Shown piece by piece: positions 56,243-64,000 of a DNA stretch of 64,000 nt (the stretch's first letter is position 1; the number at the start of each line of letters is the position of its first letter). Source of the DNA: Xanthobacteraceae bacterium 501b (GTDB lineage: Bacteria; Pseudomonadota; Alphaproteobacteria; Rhizobiales; Xanthobacteraceae); assembly GCA_000378025.1 (NCBI GenBank), contig KB899087.1, positions 4,796,001 to 4,860,000 on the forward strand. Reading direction: 5' to 3'. The notes under the pieces are model-generated. The model saw only the letters and a list, made by a program, of their open reading frames with translations. It had not been told where the DNA came from and did no database searches. Made by a program: the position numbers and the translations under genes.

Positions 56243-57355
56243 ATGGCACCCGCATCCCGTCCGCTCGTCATGCTCGCCGCCGGCGGCACCGGCGGACATC
56301 TCTTCCCTGCCGAGGCGCTGGCCGGCGTGCTGGCTGCGCACGGCATTGATGTCGATCTCGTCACCGATTCGCGCGCCGCCCGCTATGCCGGGCACTTTCC
56401 GGCGCGACGGTTGCACGTGTTGCCGGCGGAGACGGTGCGCGGGCGCTCGCCGGTGGCACTGGCGCGCACCGCGCTCACGCTGGGGCTGGGCTTTATCAAG
56501 GGCTTCCGGCTGATGCGGGCGATGCGGCCGGCCATTGTCGTCGGCTTCGGCGGCTACCCCACCCTGCCGCCGATCCTCGCCGCCCATTACGCCGGATGCC
56601 CGACGTTGATCCACGAGGCGAACGCGGTGATGGGGCGGGCGAACACGCTGCTCGCTCCCCGCGTCACCGCCATCGCCTCCGGCTACCCCGACATCTGCGC
56701 CGGCAAGCCCACCCTCGCCGCCAAGGCGCATCACACCGGCAACCCGGTGCGCCCATCAGTGATCGCCGCTGCCAATGTGCCTTTCGCGCCGTTGGAGCCG
56801 GACGGGCCGATTGACCTGCTGGTGACCGGCGGCAGCCAGGGCGCGCGGGTGATGAGCGAGGTGGTGCCGGCCGGTGTCGAGGCGCTCGACGCGGGGCTGC
56901 GCGCCCGCCTGCGCCTCGTTCAGCAGGCGCGGCCGGAAGACATCGAGGCGGTGCGCGCCACCTATGCCCGCCTCGGCGTGCAGGCGGAAGTCGAACCCTT
57001 CTTCGCCGACCTGCCGGCACGCATCGCCCGGGCGCATCTCGTCATCTCCCGATCCGGCGCGATGACGGTGGCGGAACTGGGTGTTATCGGCCGTGCCTCC
57101 ATCCTCGTCCCGCTACCGGGGGCTCTCGACCAGGACCAACTGGCCAATGCCACAGCGCTGGCCAATGGCGGTGGCGCGGTGGTGATGCCGCAAAGCCATT
57201 TCACTCCCGAGAGCCTCGCCGCAGCGCTCACTCGCCTCGCCAATGAGTCCGGTCGCCTGGAGGCGATGGCAAGGGCAGCCCGTGCCATGGGGCGCGCGGA
57301 TGCTGCGGAGCGCTTAGCCGGACTCGTGCTCGCCATCGGCAAGATCGATGTCTAG
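56243..57355 (+). CDS. murG: Lipid II synthase (GlcNAc transferase)
   Basis: Peripheral membrane glycosyltransferase that adds GlcNAc to lipid I. The ATG at 56243 lies seven or so bases after GAGG and gives 370 residues; a GTG at 56231 overlapping the ftsW stop would add four. Motifs: LAAGGTGGHLFPAEALAGVL (N-terminal glycine loop), VVGFGGYPTLPPILAA, LIHEANAVMGRANTLL, TGNPVRP, LLVTGGSQGARVMSEVVP, ISRSGAMTVAELGVIGRASILVPLPGALDQDQLANA. A 111-bp gap precedes murC. Confidence 0.95.
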   Translation: MAPASRPLVMLAAGGTGGHLFPAEALAGVLAAHGIDVDLVTDSRAARYAGHFPARRLHVLPAETVRGRSPVALARTALTLGLGFIKGFRLMRAMRPAIVVGFGGYPTLPPILAAHYAGCPTLIHEANAVMGRANTLLAPRVTAIASGYPDICAGKPTLAAKAHHTGNPVRPSVIAAANVPFAPLEPDGPIDLLVTGGSQGARVMSEVVPAGVEALDAGLRARLRLVQQARPEDIEAVRATYARLGVQAEVEPFFADLPARIARAHLVISRSGAMTVAELGVIGRASILVPLPGALDQDQLANATALANGGGAVVMPQSHFTPESLAAALTRLANESGRLEAMARAARAMGRADAAERLAGLVLAIGKIDV

Positions 57356-57466
57356 AACCGCACCGCCCGCTTGTACCAAAGGCCCGGTGACGGGCGTGGC
57401 GCGCTCGTCTATTGCTGCGCGCCGGCAAAGCACGCCCGCCGCTCGTGCGGGCGGAAGGAAGATCCC

Positions 57467-58876
57467 ATGAAGCTCCCGCTCTCTCTCGGCCCCATCCATT
57501 TCGTCGGCATTGGCGGCATCGGCATGAGCGGCATCGCCGAAGTGCTGCACAATCTCGGCTACACGGTGCAGGGCTCCGACGTCGCCGAGAGCGCCAACGT
57601 GAAGCGCCTCGCCGAGAAGGGCATCAAGGTGCTGATCGGCCACGCGGCCGAGAACATCGATGGCGCCGAGGTGCTGGTCGTCTCCACCGCCATCCGCCGC
57701 GACAATCCCGAACTGGTGGCCGCCCGCGCCAAGCGCCTGCCGGTGGTGCGCCGGGCGGAAATGCTGGCCGAACTGATGCGGCTGAAAAGCTGCGTCGCCA
57801 TCGCCGGTACCCATGGCAAGACCACCACCACCTCTCTGGTCGCCACATTGCTCGATGCCGGCGGCTTCGACCCGACCGTCATCAATGGCGGCATCATCAA
57901 CGCCTATGGCACCAATGCGCGCCTGGGCGATGGCGAATGGATGGTAGTGGAGGCGGATGAGAGCGACGGCACCTTCCTCAAGCTGCCGGTCGAGGTGGCC
58001 ATCGTCACCAATATCGACCCCGAGCATCTCGACCACTTCAAGACCTTTGAGGCGGTGCAGGCCGCGTTCCGCAGCTTCATCGACAACCTGCCCTTCTACG
58101 GCTTCGCTGTCATGTGCACGGATCATCCCGTGGTGCAGGACCTCGTCGGCCATGTCGAGGACCGGCGGGTCATCACCTATGGCGAGAACCCGCAGGCGGA
58201 TGTGCGGATCGTCGATGTCGACCTGCGCGGCGGGCTGTGCCGCTTCGCCGTGCTTTTCCGCGACCGCACCGGCGCGGTGGTGCACGAATTGCGCGACCTC
58301 GTCCTGCCGATGCCGGGCAAGCACAACGCGCTGAACGCTACCGCCGCCATCGCTGTCGCTCATGAGCTCGGCGCCAGCGATGAGCAGATCCGCAGCGCGC
58401 TGGCCGGCTTTGGCGGGGTGAAGCGGCGCTTCACCCGCACCGGCGAGGTGAACGGGGTCACCATCTTCGACGATTACGGTCACCACCCGGTGGAGATTGC
58501 CGCCGTGCTGCGCGCCGCCCGCGCCTCCACCGAGGGGCAGGTGATCGCGGTCGTGCAGCCGCATCGCTATACGCGCCTGCAGTCGCTGTTCGACCAGTTC
58601 GCTACCTGCTTCAACGATGCCGACCATGTCATCGTCGCCGACGTCTATGCCGCCGGCGAGCCGCCGATTGCGGGCATCGACCGCGACCATCTCGTCGAGG
58701 CGTTGCGTGCCCGGGGCCACCGCTCGGTAGTGGCGCTGAAGGGGCCGGAGGCGCTGGCAAAGCTGGTGAAGGGGCTGATGAAGCCGGGCGACTATGTCGT
58801 GTGTCTCGGTGCCGGCAATATCACCCAATGGGCCTATGCGCTGCCAGAGCAGCTGGAGATCGGGGCGGGCGCATGA
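57467..58876 (+). CDS. murC: UDP-MurNAc:L-alanine ligase
   Basis: First peptide-adding ligase of peptidoglycan precursor synthesis. The ATG at 57467, preceded by GGAAGATCCC, gives 469 residues. Motifs: [147 protein letters not shown] and [17 protein letters not shown]. It overlaps murB by four bases (ATGA). Confidence 0.96.
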   Translation: MKLPLSLGPIHFVGIGGIGMSGIAEVLHNLGYTVQGSDVAESANVKRLAEKGIKVLIGHAAENIDGAEVLVVSTAIRRDNPELVAARAKRLPVVRRAEMLAELMRLKSCVAIAGTHGKTTTTSLVATLLDAGGFDPTVINGGIINAYGTNARLGDGEWMVVEADESDGTFLKLPVEVAIVTNIDPEHLDHFKTFEAVQAAFRSFIDNLPFYGFAVMCTDHPVVQDLVGHVEDRRVITYGENPQADVRIVDVDLRGGLCRFAVLFRDRTGAVVHELRDLVLPMPGKHNALNATAAIAVAHELGASDEQIRSALAGFGGVKRRFTRTGEVNGVTIFDDYGHHPVEIAAVLRAARASTEGQVIAVVQPHRYTRLQSLFDQFATCFNDADHVIVADVYAAGEPPIAGIDRDHLVEALRARGHRSVVALKGPEALAKLVKGLMKPGDYVVCLGAGNITQWAYALPEQLEIGAGA

Positions 58877-59793
58877 CCTTCCCCGACCTCACCGATGAGC
58901 TTTCCGCCCGCCTGCTGGATCTGCGCGGCCGGCTGATCGCCAACCAGAGCTTGGCCGAGTTGACCTGGTTCCGCGTCGGCGGGCCGGCGCAGGTGCTGTT
59001 TACCCCGGCGGACGAGGGCGACCTCGCTTATTTCCTCGCCAATCTGCCAGCCGAGATCCCGGTGACGGTGATCGGCCTCGGCTCCAACCTTATCGTGCGC
59101 GATGGCGGTGTGCCGGGCGTGGTGATTCGGCTCGGGCGCGGCTTCAGCGAGATCGCGGTGGAGGAGGGGTACCGGCTGCGCGTCGGTGCGGCGGTGCCGG
59201 ACGTGAAGCTCGCCCGCGCGGCGGCGGAGGCGGGGATCGACGGGCTGGCCTTCTATCGCGGCATTCCCGGCGGCATTGGCGGGGCGCTGCGGATGAATGC
59301 CGGGGCCCATGGCGGCGAGACCTGCAACCCGCTCATTGAGGCGCGCGGCGTCGATCGGGCGGGGCATGTCCGCACCTTCTCCAACGCCGATTTCGGCTTC
59401 AGCTACCGGCATTCGCAAGCCCCCGCCGATGTGATCTTCACCAGCGCGCTGTTTCAGGGGCGGCCGGGCCAGACGACGGCGATACTCGCCGAGATGGACC
59501 GAATCACTGCCGCGCGCGAGGCCTCGCAGCCGATTCGCGAGAAGACCGGCGGCTCGACCTTCAAGAATCCGCCGGGCCAGAAGGCCTGGCAGTTGATCGA
59601 CGCGGCCGGCTGTCGGGGGCTGACACGCGGCGGGGCTCAGATGTCGAAGCTGCACTGCAATTTCCTGATCAACACCGGCGGCGCCACCGCCGCCGACATT
59701 GAGGGGCTCGGCGAAGAGGTTCGCCGGCGCGTGAAGGACCAGTCCGGCGTCGAGCTGGAATGGGAGATCAAGCGTATCGGCCTTCCCGCCTGA
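58873..59793 (+). CDS. murB: UDP-N-acetylenolpyruvoylglucosamine reductase
   Basis: FAD enzyme reducing enolpyruvyl-UDP-GlcNAc to UDP-MurNAc with NADPH. The ATG overlaps the murC stop; 306 residues. Visible: [43 protein letters not shown] (FAD-binding), [24 protein letters not shown], the active-site region [23 protein letters not shown] with the catalytic Ser, [23 protein letters not shown] and [17 protein letters not shown]. The lack of the long insert near the Tyr region and the order of motifs fit the type II enzyme. Confidence 0.95.
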   Translation: MTFPDLTDELSARLLDLRGRLIANQSLAELTWFRVGGPAQVLFTPADEGDLAYFLANLPAEIPVTVIGLGSNLIVRDGGVPGVVIRLGRGFSEIAVEEGYRLRVGAAVPDVKLARAAAEAGIDGLAFYRGIPGGIGGALRMNAGAHGGETCNPLIEARGVDRAGHVRTFSNADFGFSYRHSQAPADVIFTSALFQGRPGQTTAILAEMDRITAAREASQPIREKTGGSTFKNPPGQKAWQLIDAAGCRGLTRGGAQMSKLHCNFLINTGGATAADIEGLGEEVRRRVKDQSGVELEWEIKRIGLPA

Positions 59794-59828
59794 GCGATGC
59801 GGCCTCATCGGCCGCCGAGGAGAATATG

Positions 59829-60749
59829 ATGGGCAAGCATGTCGCCGTCCTGATGGGCGGCTGGTCGCCGGAGCGGCAGGTGTCGCTGTGGTCGGGCGAA
59901 GCGTGCGCGAAGGCGGCAGAAAGCGTCGGCTACCGCGTCACCCGCGTCGATGTGGGACGCGACATCGCGCAGGTGCTCAGCGCGCTCCAGCCCGACGTGG
60001 CGCTGAATGTGCTGCATGGCCGGCCGGGCGAGGACGGCACGATCCAGGGCATTCTTGAGGTGCTGCGCATCCCCTACACCCATTCCGGCGTGCTGGCCTC
60101 GGCGCTGGCCATGGACAAGACGCAGGCCAAGATCATCCTCGCCGCCCATGGCATCCCCGTGCCGGAGGGCCGCATGGTGTCGCGGGCCGAGGCCGCGCGC
60201 GAACATGTGCTGCCGCGCCCCTATGTGCTCAAGCCGAATACCGGCGGATCCTCCGTGGGGGTGTTCATCGTTCGCGAGGACCAGGAGTACCCGCCGCAGG
60301 AGCTGCATCGCGCGGACTGGGGATTCGGTGAGGAGCTGCTGGCGGAGCGTTATATCCCCGGCCTGGAGCTGACCTGCGCCGTGATGGGCGATCACGCGCT
60401 CGGCGTCATCGAAATCCAGTCCGACCTAAAGTTCTACGATTACGAGGCAAAATACGCTCCGGGCGGTTCCCGCCACATTCTGCCGGCCCAAATTTTACCG
60501 AATATTTACCAAAAGGCGCGGATGTTAGCGGTCAGGGCGCATCGCGCGCTCGGCTGTCGGGGCATCAGCAGGACTGACTTCCGCTACGACGACCAGGCCG
60601 GGGACGAATCCGGTCTTGTCTGTCTGGAGGTCAATACGCAGCCCGGAATGACCGAGACGTCGCTTGTGCCCGAATTGGCAGCCCATGAGGGCCATTCGTT
60701 CGGTGAGCTAATACGATGGATGGTGGAGGACGCTTCGCTCGATCGCTGA
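59829..60749 (+). CDS. ddl: D-alanine:D-alanine ligase
   Basis: ATP-grasp ligase making D-Ala-D-Ala for MurF. Two adjacent ATGs (59826 and 59829) follow GAGGAGA; the second has better spacing and gives 306 residues. Motifs: VAVLMGGWSPERQVSLWSGEACAKA, LNVLHGRPGEDGTIQGILEVLRIPYTHSGVLASALAMDK, RPYVLKPNTGGSSVGVFIV, ERYIPGLELTCAVMGD and VCLEVNTQPGMTETSLVPELAAHEG with the metal-binding Glu/Asn. GGWSPERQVS differs from the common GGxSxEREVS only slightly. Its 3' end overlaps the start of ftsQ by 34 bp. Confidence 0.95.
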   Translation: MGKHVAVLMGGWSPERQVSLWSGEACAKAAESVGYRVTRVDVGRDIAQVLSALQPDVALNVLHGRPGEDGTIQGILEVLRIPYTHSGVLASALAMDKTQAKIILAAHGIPVPEGRMVSRAEAAREHVLPRPYVLKPNTGGSSVGVFIVREDQEYPPQELHRADWGFGEELLAERYIPGLELTCAVMGDHALGVIEIQSDLKFYDYEAKYAPGGSRHILPAQILPNIYQKARMLAVRAHRALGCRGISRTDFRYDDQAGDESGLVCLEVNTQPGMTETSLVPELAAHEGHSFGELIRWMVEDASLDR

Positions 60750-61729
60750 CCCCGCGGCAGACGCTGGCGGGCAAGCGGACCGGCGCGGCCACCGGCGATT
60801 CGACCCGAGGCGAGCGGGCCCGTATGCCGGCGCGCCCGGCGCCGGTGTCCGAGCGTACCCGTCTGCTCGACCGAACCATCATCGGCGGCCGGCGGTTGCT
60901 CGTCGGCCTGTGCACCTCGCGCGCCGTCTTCACCGGCGCCGGGGCTTGGCTCACGGCGGCGCTGTTCGTCGCCACCGGCCTCTACGGCATGGAGCGCGGC
61001 GGCCATATGCCCGCGGCGATCGAGACCGCCCGCGACATGGGCGATGCCGCCGCCAACCTCGCCGGGCTCAGGATCGCGAACGTCAATCTCTCCGGCCAGA
61101 ATCACGTCACCCCCGGCGACATCCTCGCCACGGCCGGGGTGAAGCCGACCTCCTCGCTGCTGTTCCTCGATGCCGAGGGTGCGCGCATGCGTCTCGAAGA
61201 GCTGGCGTGGATCAAGCGTGCCACGGTGCAGAAGCTCTATCCCGACCGCCTCGATATCCAGATTGTCGAGCGCGAGGGCTTCGCGCTCTGGCAGAAGGAC
61301 GGCAAGATCAACGTCATCGCCCGCGACGGCACGGTGATCGCGCCCTATTCCGACGATCCGCGCTATATCCGCCTTCCCATCGTTGTTGGTGACGGCGCCG
61401 AGACCAGCGTGGTCGAGATCGTCGAGGCGCTGAGCCTGGTGCCTGGCGTGCGCGACCAGGTGCGCGCCGCCATCCGTGTCGCCGACCGCCGCTGGACGCT
61501 GAAGATGCGCAACGGCGTCGATGTGCGCCTGCCCGAGCAAGGGCTGAACGACGCGCTCGAACAACTCGCCCTGCTCGATCAGCAGAAGTCGCTGCTCTCG
61601 CGCGACATCACCATTGTCGACCTGCGCCTTCCCGACCGGATCTCGGTCCGTCTTTCCGACGCGGCTTATGCCGCCCGCGAGGCCGAGCTGAAAGCCAAGG
61701 CCAAGGCCAAGAAGGGCAGCAGCTCATGA
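60716..61729 (+). CDS. ftsQ: Cell division protein FtsQ
   Basis: Bitopic division protein that links the ring to FtsL. The ATG at 60716, inside ddl, begins MDGGGRFARSL, and gives 337 residues. A basic cytoplasmic region of about 75 residues is followed by a membrane helix (about 77-94: GAWLTAALFVATGLYGM). Next come a POTRA domain (about 115-185: LRIANVNLSGQNHVTPGDILATAGVKPTSSLLFLDAEGARMRLEELAWIKRATVQKLYPDRLDIQIVE condensed) and the FtsQ domain (FALWQKDGKINVIARDGTVI...). The tail is a Lys/Ala run. The stop overlaps the ftsA start by four bases. Confidence 0.93.
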   Translation: MDGGGRFARSLTPRQTLAGKRTGAATGDSTRGERARMPARPAPVSERTRLLDRTIIGGRRLLVGLCTSRAVFTGAGAWLTAALFVATGLYGMERGGHMPAAIETARDMGDAAANLAGLRIANVNLSGQNHVTPGDILATAGVKPTSSLLFLDAEGARMRLEELAWIKRATVQKLYPDRLDIQIVEREGFALWQKDGKINVIARDGTVIAPYSDDPRYIRLPIVVGDGAETSVVEIVEALSLVPGVRDQVRAAIRVADRRWTLKMRNGVDVRLPEQGLNDALEQLALLDQQKSLLSRDITIVDLRLPDRISVRLSDAAYAAREAELKAKAKAKKGSSS

Positions 61730-63048
61730 GACCGCGTGCTCCCTTCGAGATCGCCCCGAAAATGCGGCCGCTGCCGCCGCGCCGCACCGGCGTGGTCGGC
61801 GTGCTGGAAGTCGGTACCTCCAAGATTGTGTGCATGATCGCCCGGCTGAAGCCGCGCGAGGCGACGTCCAGCCTGCGCCGGCGCACCCATTCGGTGGATG
61901 TGCTTGGCATCGGTCATACCAGCGCCCATGGCATCAAGGGCGGCACCGTCATCGACATGGAACGCGCCGAGCATGCGATTCGCCGCGCGGTGGATGCTGC
62001 CGAGCGCATGGCCGGGGCGCAGATCGCCTCCGTCATCGTCTCGCTGGCGGGCGGCCGGCTCGCCTCCGAGCATTTCAATGCCGAGGTTGATCTGCCGGAG
62101 CCGGCGGTCGCCGAGGGCGATATCCGCCGCGTGCTCGACGCCGCCTCCACTTTTGCCGTCGGCGAGGGGCGCACCATTCTGCACGCTTTGCCGGTCGGAT
62201 ACGCGCTCGACGGCGCTGGCGGCATTGGCGAGCCGCGCGGCATGCTCGGGCGCCGGCTCGGCGTCGACCTGCACGTCGTCACCGCCGAGGCGGCCGCCGT
62301 CCGCAACCTGCTTCTGTGCATCGAGCGCTGCCATCTCGGCGTCGAGGCCATGGTGGCAGCTCCCTATGCCGCGGCGCTGTCCACGCTGGCTGACGACGAA
62401 TCGGAACTGGGTGTGACGCTGATCGATTTCGGCGCCGGCACCACGACGGTGGCGGTGGTCGAGAATGGCCATTGCGTGCATGTTGACGGCATCGCCATTG
62501 GTGGCCAGCACGTGACCAACGACGTGGCGCGCGGGCTCTCCACCCGCCTTGCCGATGCCGAGCGGCTGAAGAGCCTGCATGGCGGGGTGATGGCGATGGG
62601 CGCCGACGAGCGCGAAATGCTGACCGTGCCGAGCATTTCCGACGACCACGACCTGCCGCGGGCGATCCCCAAGGCGCGGCTGGTGCGGATTGTTCGCCCG
62701 CGTGTCGAGGAAATCGTCGAGTTGGTGCGCGACCGTCTTCATGCCTCCGGCCATGCGGCGGGCGCGGGGCGGCGCATCGTTCTCACCGGCGGTGCCGCTC
62801 AACTCACTGGCCTCGCCGAGCTTGTCGGTAACATACTGGGACCACAGGTGCGAATCGGTCGCCCGCTCGGTATTTCGAAGCTGCCCGAAGCGACGCGCGG
62901 CGCGCCGTTCGCTGTCGCCACCGGGCTTCTGGTCTATCCGCAGGTCGCGGGACTCGAACATTTCGAGGCCCGCCGCCGCCGCCTCTCGCAGGGCGACGGC
63001 TCCGGTTATTTTTCGCGCGTCGGTCACTGGCTGAGGGAGGCCTTCTGA
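61726..63048 (+). CDS. ftsA: Cell division protein FtsA
   Basis: Actin-like ATPase that tethers FtsZ filaments to the membrane. The ATG at 61726 overlaps the ftsQ stop (ATGA) and gives 440 residues. Motifs: VGVLEVGTSKIVCMIARL (phosphate 1), GIGHTSAHGIKGGTVIDMERAEHAIRRAVDAAE, MVAAPYAAALSTLADDESELGVTLIDFGAGTTTVAVVENG (phosphate 2), ITNDVARGL-like VTNDVARGLSTRLADAERLK, and RIVLTGGAAQLTGL (adenosine). It ends in an amphipathic targeting helix, VGHWLREAF. A leader of 87 bp separates it from ftsZ. Confidence 0.95.
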   Translation: MRPRAPFEIAPKMRPLPPRRTGVVGVLEVGTSKIVCMIARLKPREATSSLRRRTHSVDVLGIGHTSAHGIKGGTVIDMERAEHAIRRAVDAAERMAGAQIASVIVSLAGGRLASEHFNAEVDLPEPAVAEGDIRRVLDAASTFAVGEGRTILHALPVGYALDGAGGIGEPRGMLGRRLGVDLHVVTAEAAAVRNLLLCIERCHLGVEAMVAAPYAAALSTLADDESELGVTLIDFGAGTTTVAVVENGHCVHVDGIAIGGQHVTNDVARGLSTRLADAERLKSLHGGVMAMGADEREMLTVPSISDDHDLPRAIPKARLVRIVRPRVEEIVELVRDRLHASGHAAGAGRRIVLTGGAAQLTGLAELVGNILGPQVRIGRPLGISKLPEATRGAPFAVATGLLVYPQVAGLEHFEARRRRLSQGDGSGYFSRVGHWLREAF

Positions 63049-63135
63049 CGTGCTCCATCTAATCCGCGCCGGCGGAACCGGCACCACAGGGATCATGACG
63101 GGCCGCGCGCCCGCCGGCGTTAGGGGACACTAAAA

Positions 63136-64000
63136 ATGACCATCAACCTCCAGGTACCGGACATCCGCGAACTGCGTCCCCGCATCACCGTGTTCGGTGT
63201 CGGCGGCGCCGGTGGCAACGCCGTCAACAACATGATCACGGCCGGCCTGACGGGGGTCGACTTCGTGGTCGCCAACACCGACGCGCAGGCGCTCACCCTC
63301 TCCAAGGCCGAGCGCATCGTGCAGATGGGCGTCGCCGTCACCGAGGGTCTCGGCGCCGGTTCGCAGCCGGAAGTCGGCCGCGCCGCTGCCGAGGAAGCGC
63401 TCGACGAGATCCGCGATCACCTGGCCGGCGCGCACATGGTCTTCATTACCGCTGGCATGGGCGGCGGCACCGGCACCGGCGCGGCCCCCGTCATTGCTCG
63501 CGCGGCCCGCGAGCTCGGCATCCTCACCGTCGGCGTCGTGACCAAGCCCTTCCACTTCGAGGGCCAGCGCCGGATGCGTATCGGCGAGATGGGCATCAAC
63601 GAGCTGCAGAAGGGCGTCGATACCCTTATCGTCATCCCGAACCAGAATTTGTTCCGGGTTGCCAACGAGCGCACCACCTTCGCCGACGCTTTCGCCATGG
63701 CGGACCAGGTGCTCTATTCGGGCGTCGCCTGCATCACCGACCTGATGGTGAAGGAAGGCCTGATCAATCTCGACTTCGCTGACGTCCGCGCCGTGATGCG
63801 TGAGATGGGCAAGGCGATGATGGGCACCGGCGAGGCCTCCGGCGAGCAGCGTGCCCGCCACGCGGCCGAAGCGGCGATCGCCAACCCGCTGCTCGACGAA
63901 GTGTCGATGCGCGGCGCGCGCGGCCTGCTGATCTCGATCACTGGCGGCAAGGACCTGACCCTGTTCGAGGTGGACGAGGCGGCGACCCGTATTCGCGAGG
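63136..64000 (+). CDS. ftsZ: Cell division protein FtsZ, 3' end outside window
   Basis: Tubulin-like GTPase forming the division ring. The ATG at 63136 is preceded by AGGGGA. The 288 codons inside the window read [76 protein letters not shown], the tubulin signature [32 protein letters not shown] and [22 protein letters not shown]. The synergy loop follows: [29 protein letters not shown]. The reading frame is open to the last base, so the rest of the GTPase domain, linker and C-terminal FtsA-binding peptide lie beyond the window. Confidence 0.97.
   Translation, partial: MTINLQVPDIRELRPRITVFGVGGAGGNAVNNMITAGLTGVDFVVANTDAQALTLSKAERIVQMGVAVTEGLGAGSQPEVGRAAAEEALDEIRDHLAGAHMVFITAGMGGGTGTGAAPVIARAARELGILTVGVVTKPFHFEGQRRMRIGEMGINELQKGVDTLIVIPNQNLFRVANERTTFADAFAMADQVLYSGVACITDLMVKEGLINLDFADVRAVMREMGKAMMGTGEASGEQRARHAAEAAIANPLLDEVSMRGARGLLISITGGKDLTLFEVDEAATRIRE

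Overview
The window is high-GC chromosomal DNA of an alphaproteobacterium. Supporting features are the gene order mraZ-rsmH-ftsL-ftsI-murE-murF-mraY-murD-ftsW-murG-murC-murB-ddl-ftsQ-ftsA-ftsZ, a split pntA (pntAA/pntAB), an extensin-like lipoprotein and Rhizobiales-style intergenic palindromes. The cbbQ/cbbO pair and the amide operon fit a metabolically versatile Hyphomicrobiales/Xanthobacteraceae-type organism (Ancylobacter, Starkeya, Xanthobacter). That placement is inference; no rRNA is present to confirm it.

Positions 1 to about 10,640 are a decayed mobile-element zone. It holds pieces of at least two IS3-type elements, an IS481 element, an IS21 element that kept istA but lost istB, and several copies or fragments of two kinds of IS256-family transposase, most with frameshifts or deletions. 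Embedded in it are an apparently intact galE, a decayed family-2 glycosyltransferase, and the junction of two M20-peptidase genes trapped inside an IS256 remnant. The right end (8.9-10.6 kb) is a non-coding repeat field. It has 16-bp near-palindromes (TTGCAACYGGTTGCAA), two long repeats of about 450 bp, and a very regular array of GTGMCAT heptamers ending 55 bp before a DUF72 gene.

From 10.67 to 23.4 kb lie a DUF72 protein, a leftward alcohol dehydrogenase-phosphoketolase pair, a rightward efflux operon (membrane fusion protein, RbbA-type double-ATPase/permease, second permease) and a cbbQ-cbbO pair (MoxR ATPase plus VWA protein, Rubisco-activase type). From 23.6 to 27.4 kb is a leftward amide-utilisation locus, amiC-amiR-leader terminator-amiE, with a TetR-family gene upstream. 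Small secreted proteins, an L,D-transpeptidase and a GFA-family protein follow.

From 30.4 to 39.4 kb are central-metabolism genes: pyruvate kinase (leftward), pyruvate carboxylase, and the three-gene proton-translocating transhydrogenase pntAA-pntAB-pntB. Next come an extensin-like lipoprotein, dapB, the RNase P RNA gene, a small lytic transglycosylase and an AmpD-like amidase.

From 44.1 kb to the end is the division and cell-wall (dcw) cluster, headed by a clear MraZ operator of 10-bp spaced repeats. It is tightly packed with several stop-start overlaps. One metallo-beta-lactamase-fold gene lies on the opposite strand between mraY and murD. The window ends inside ftsZ.
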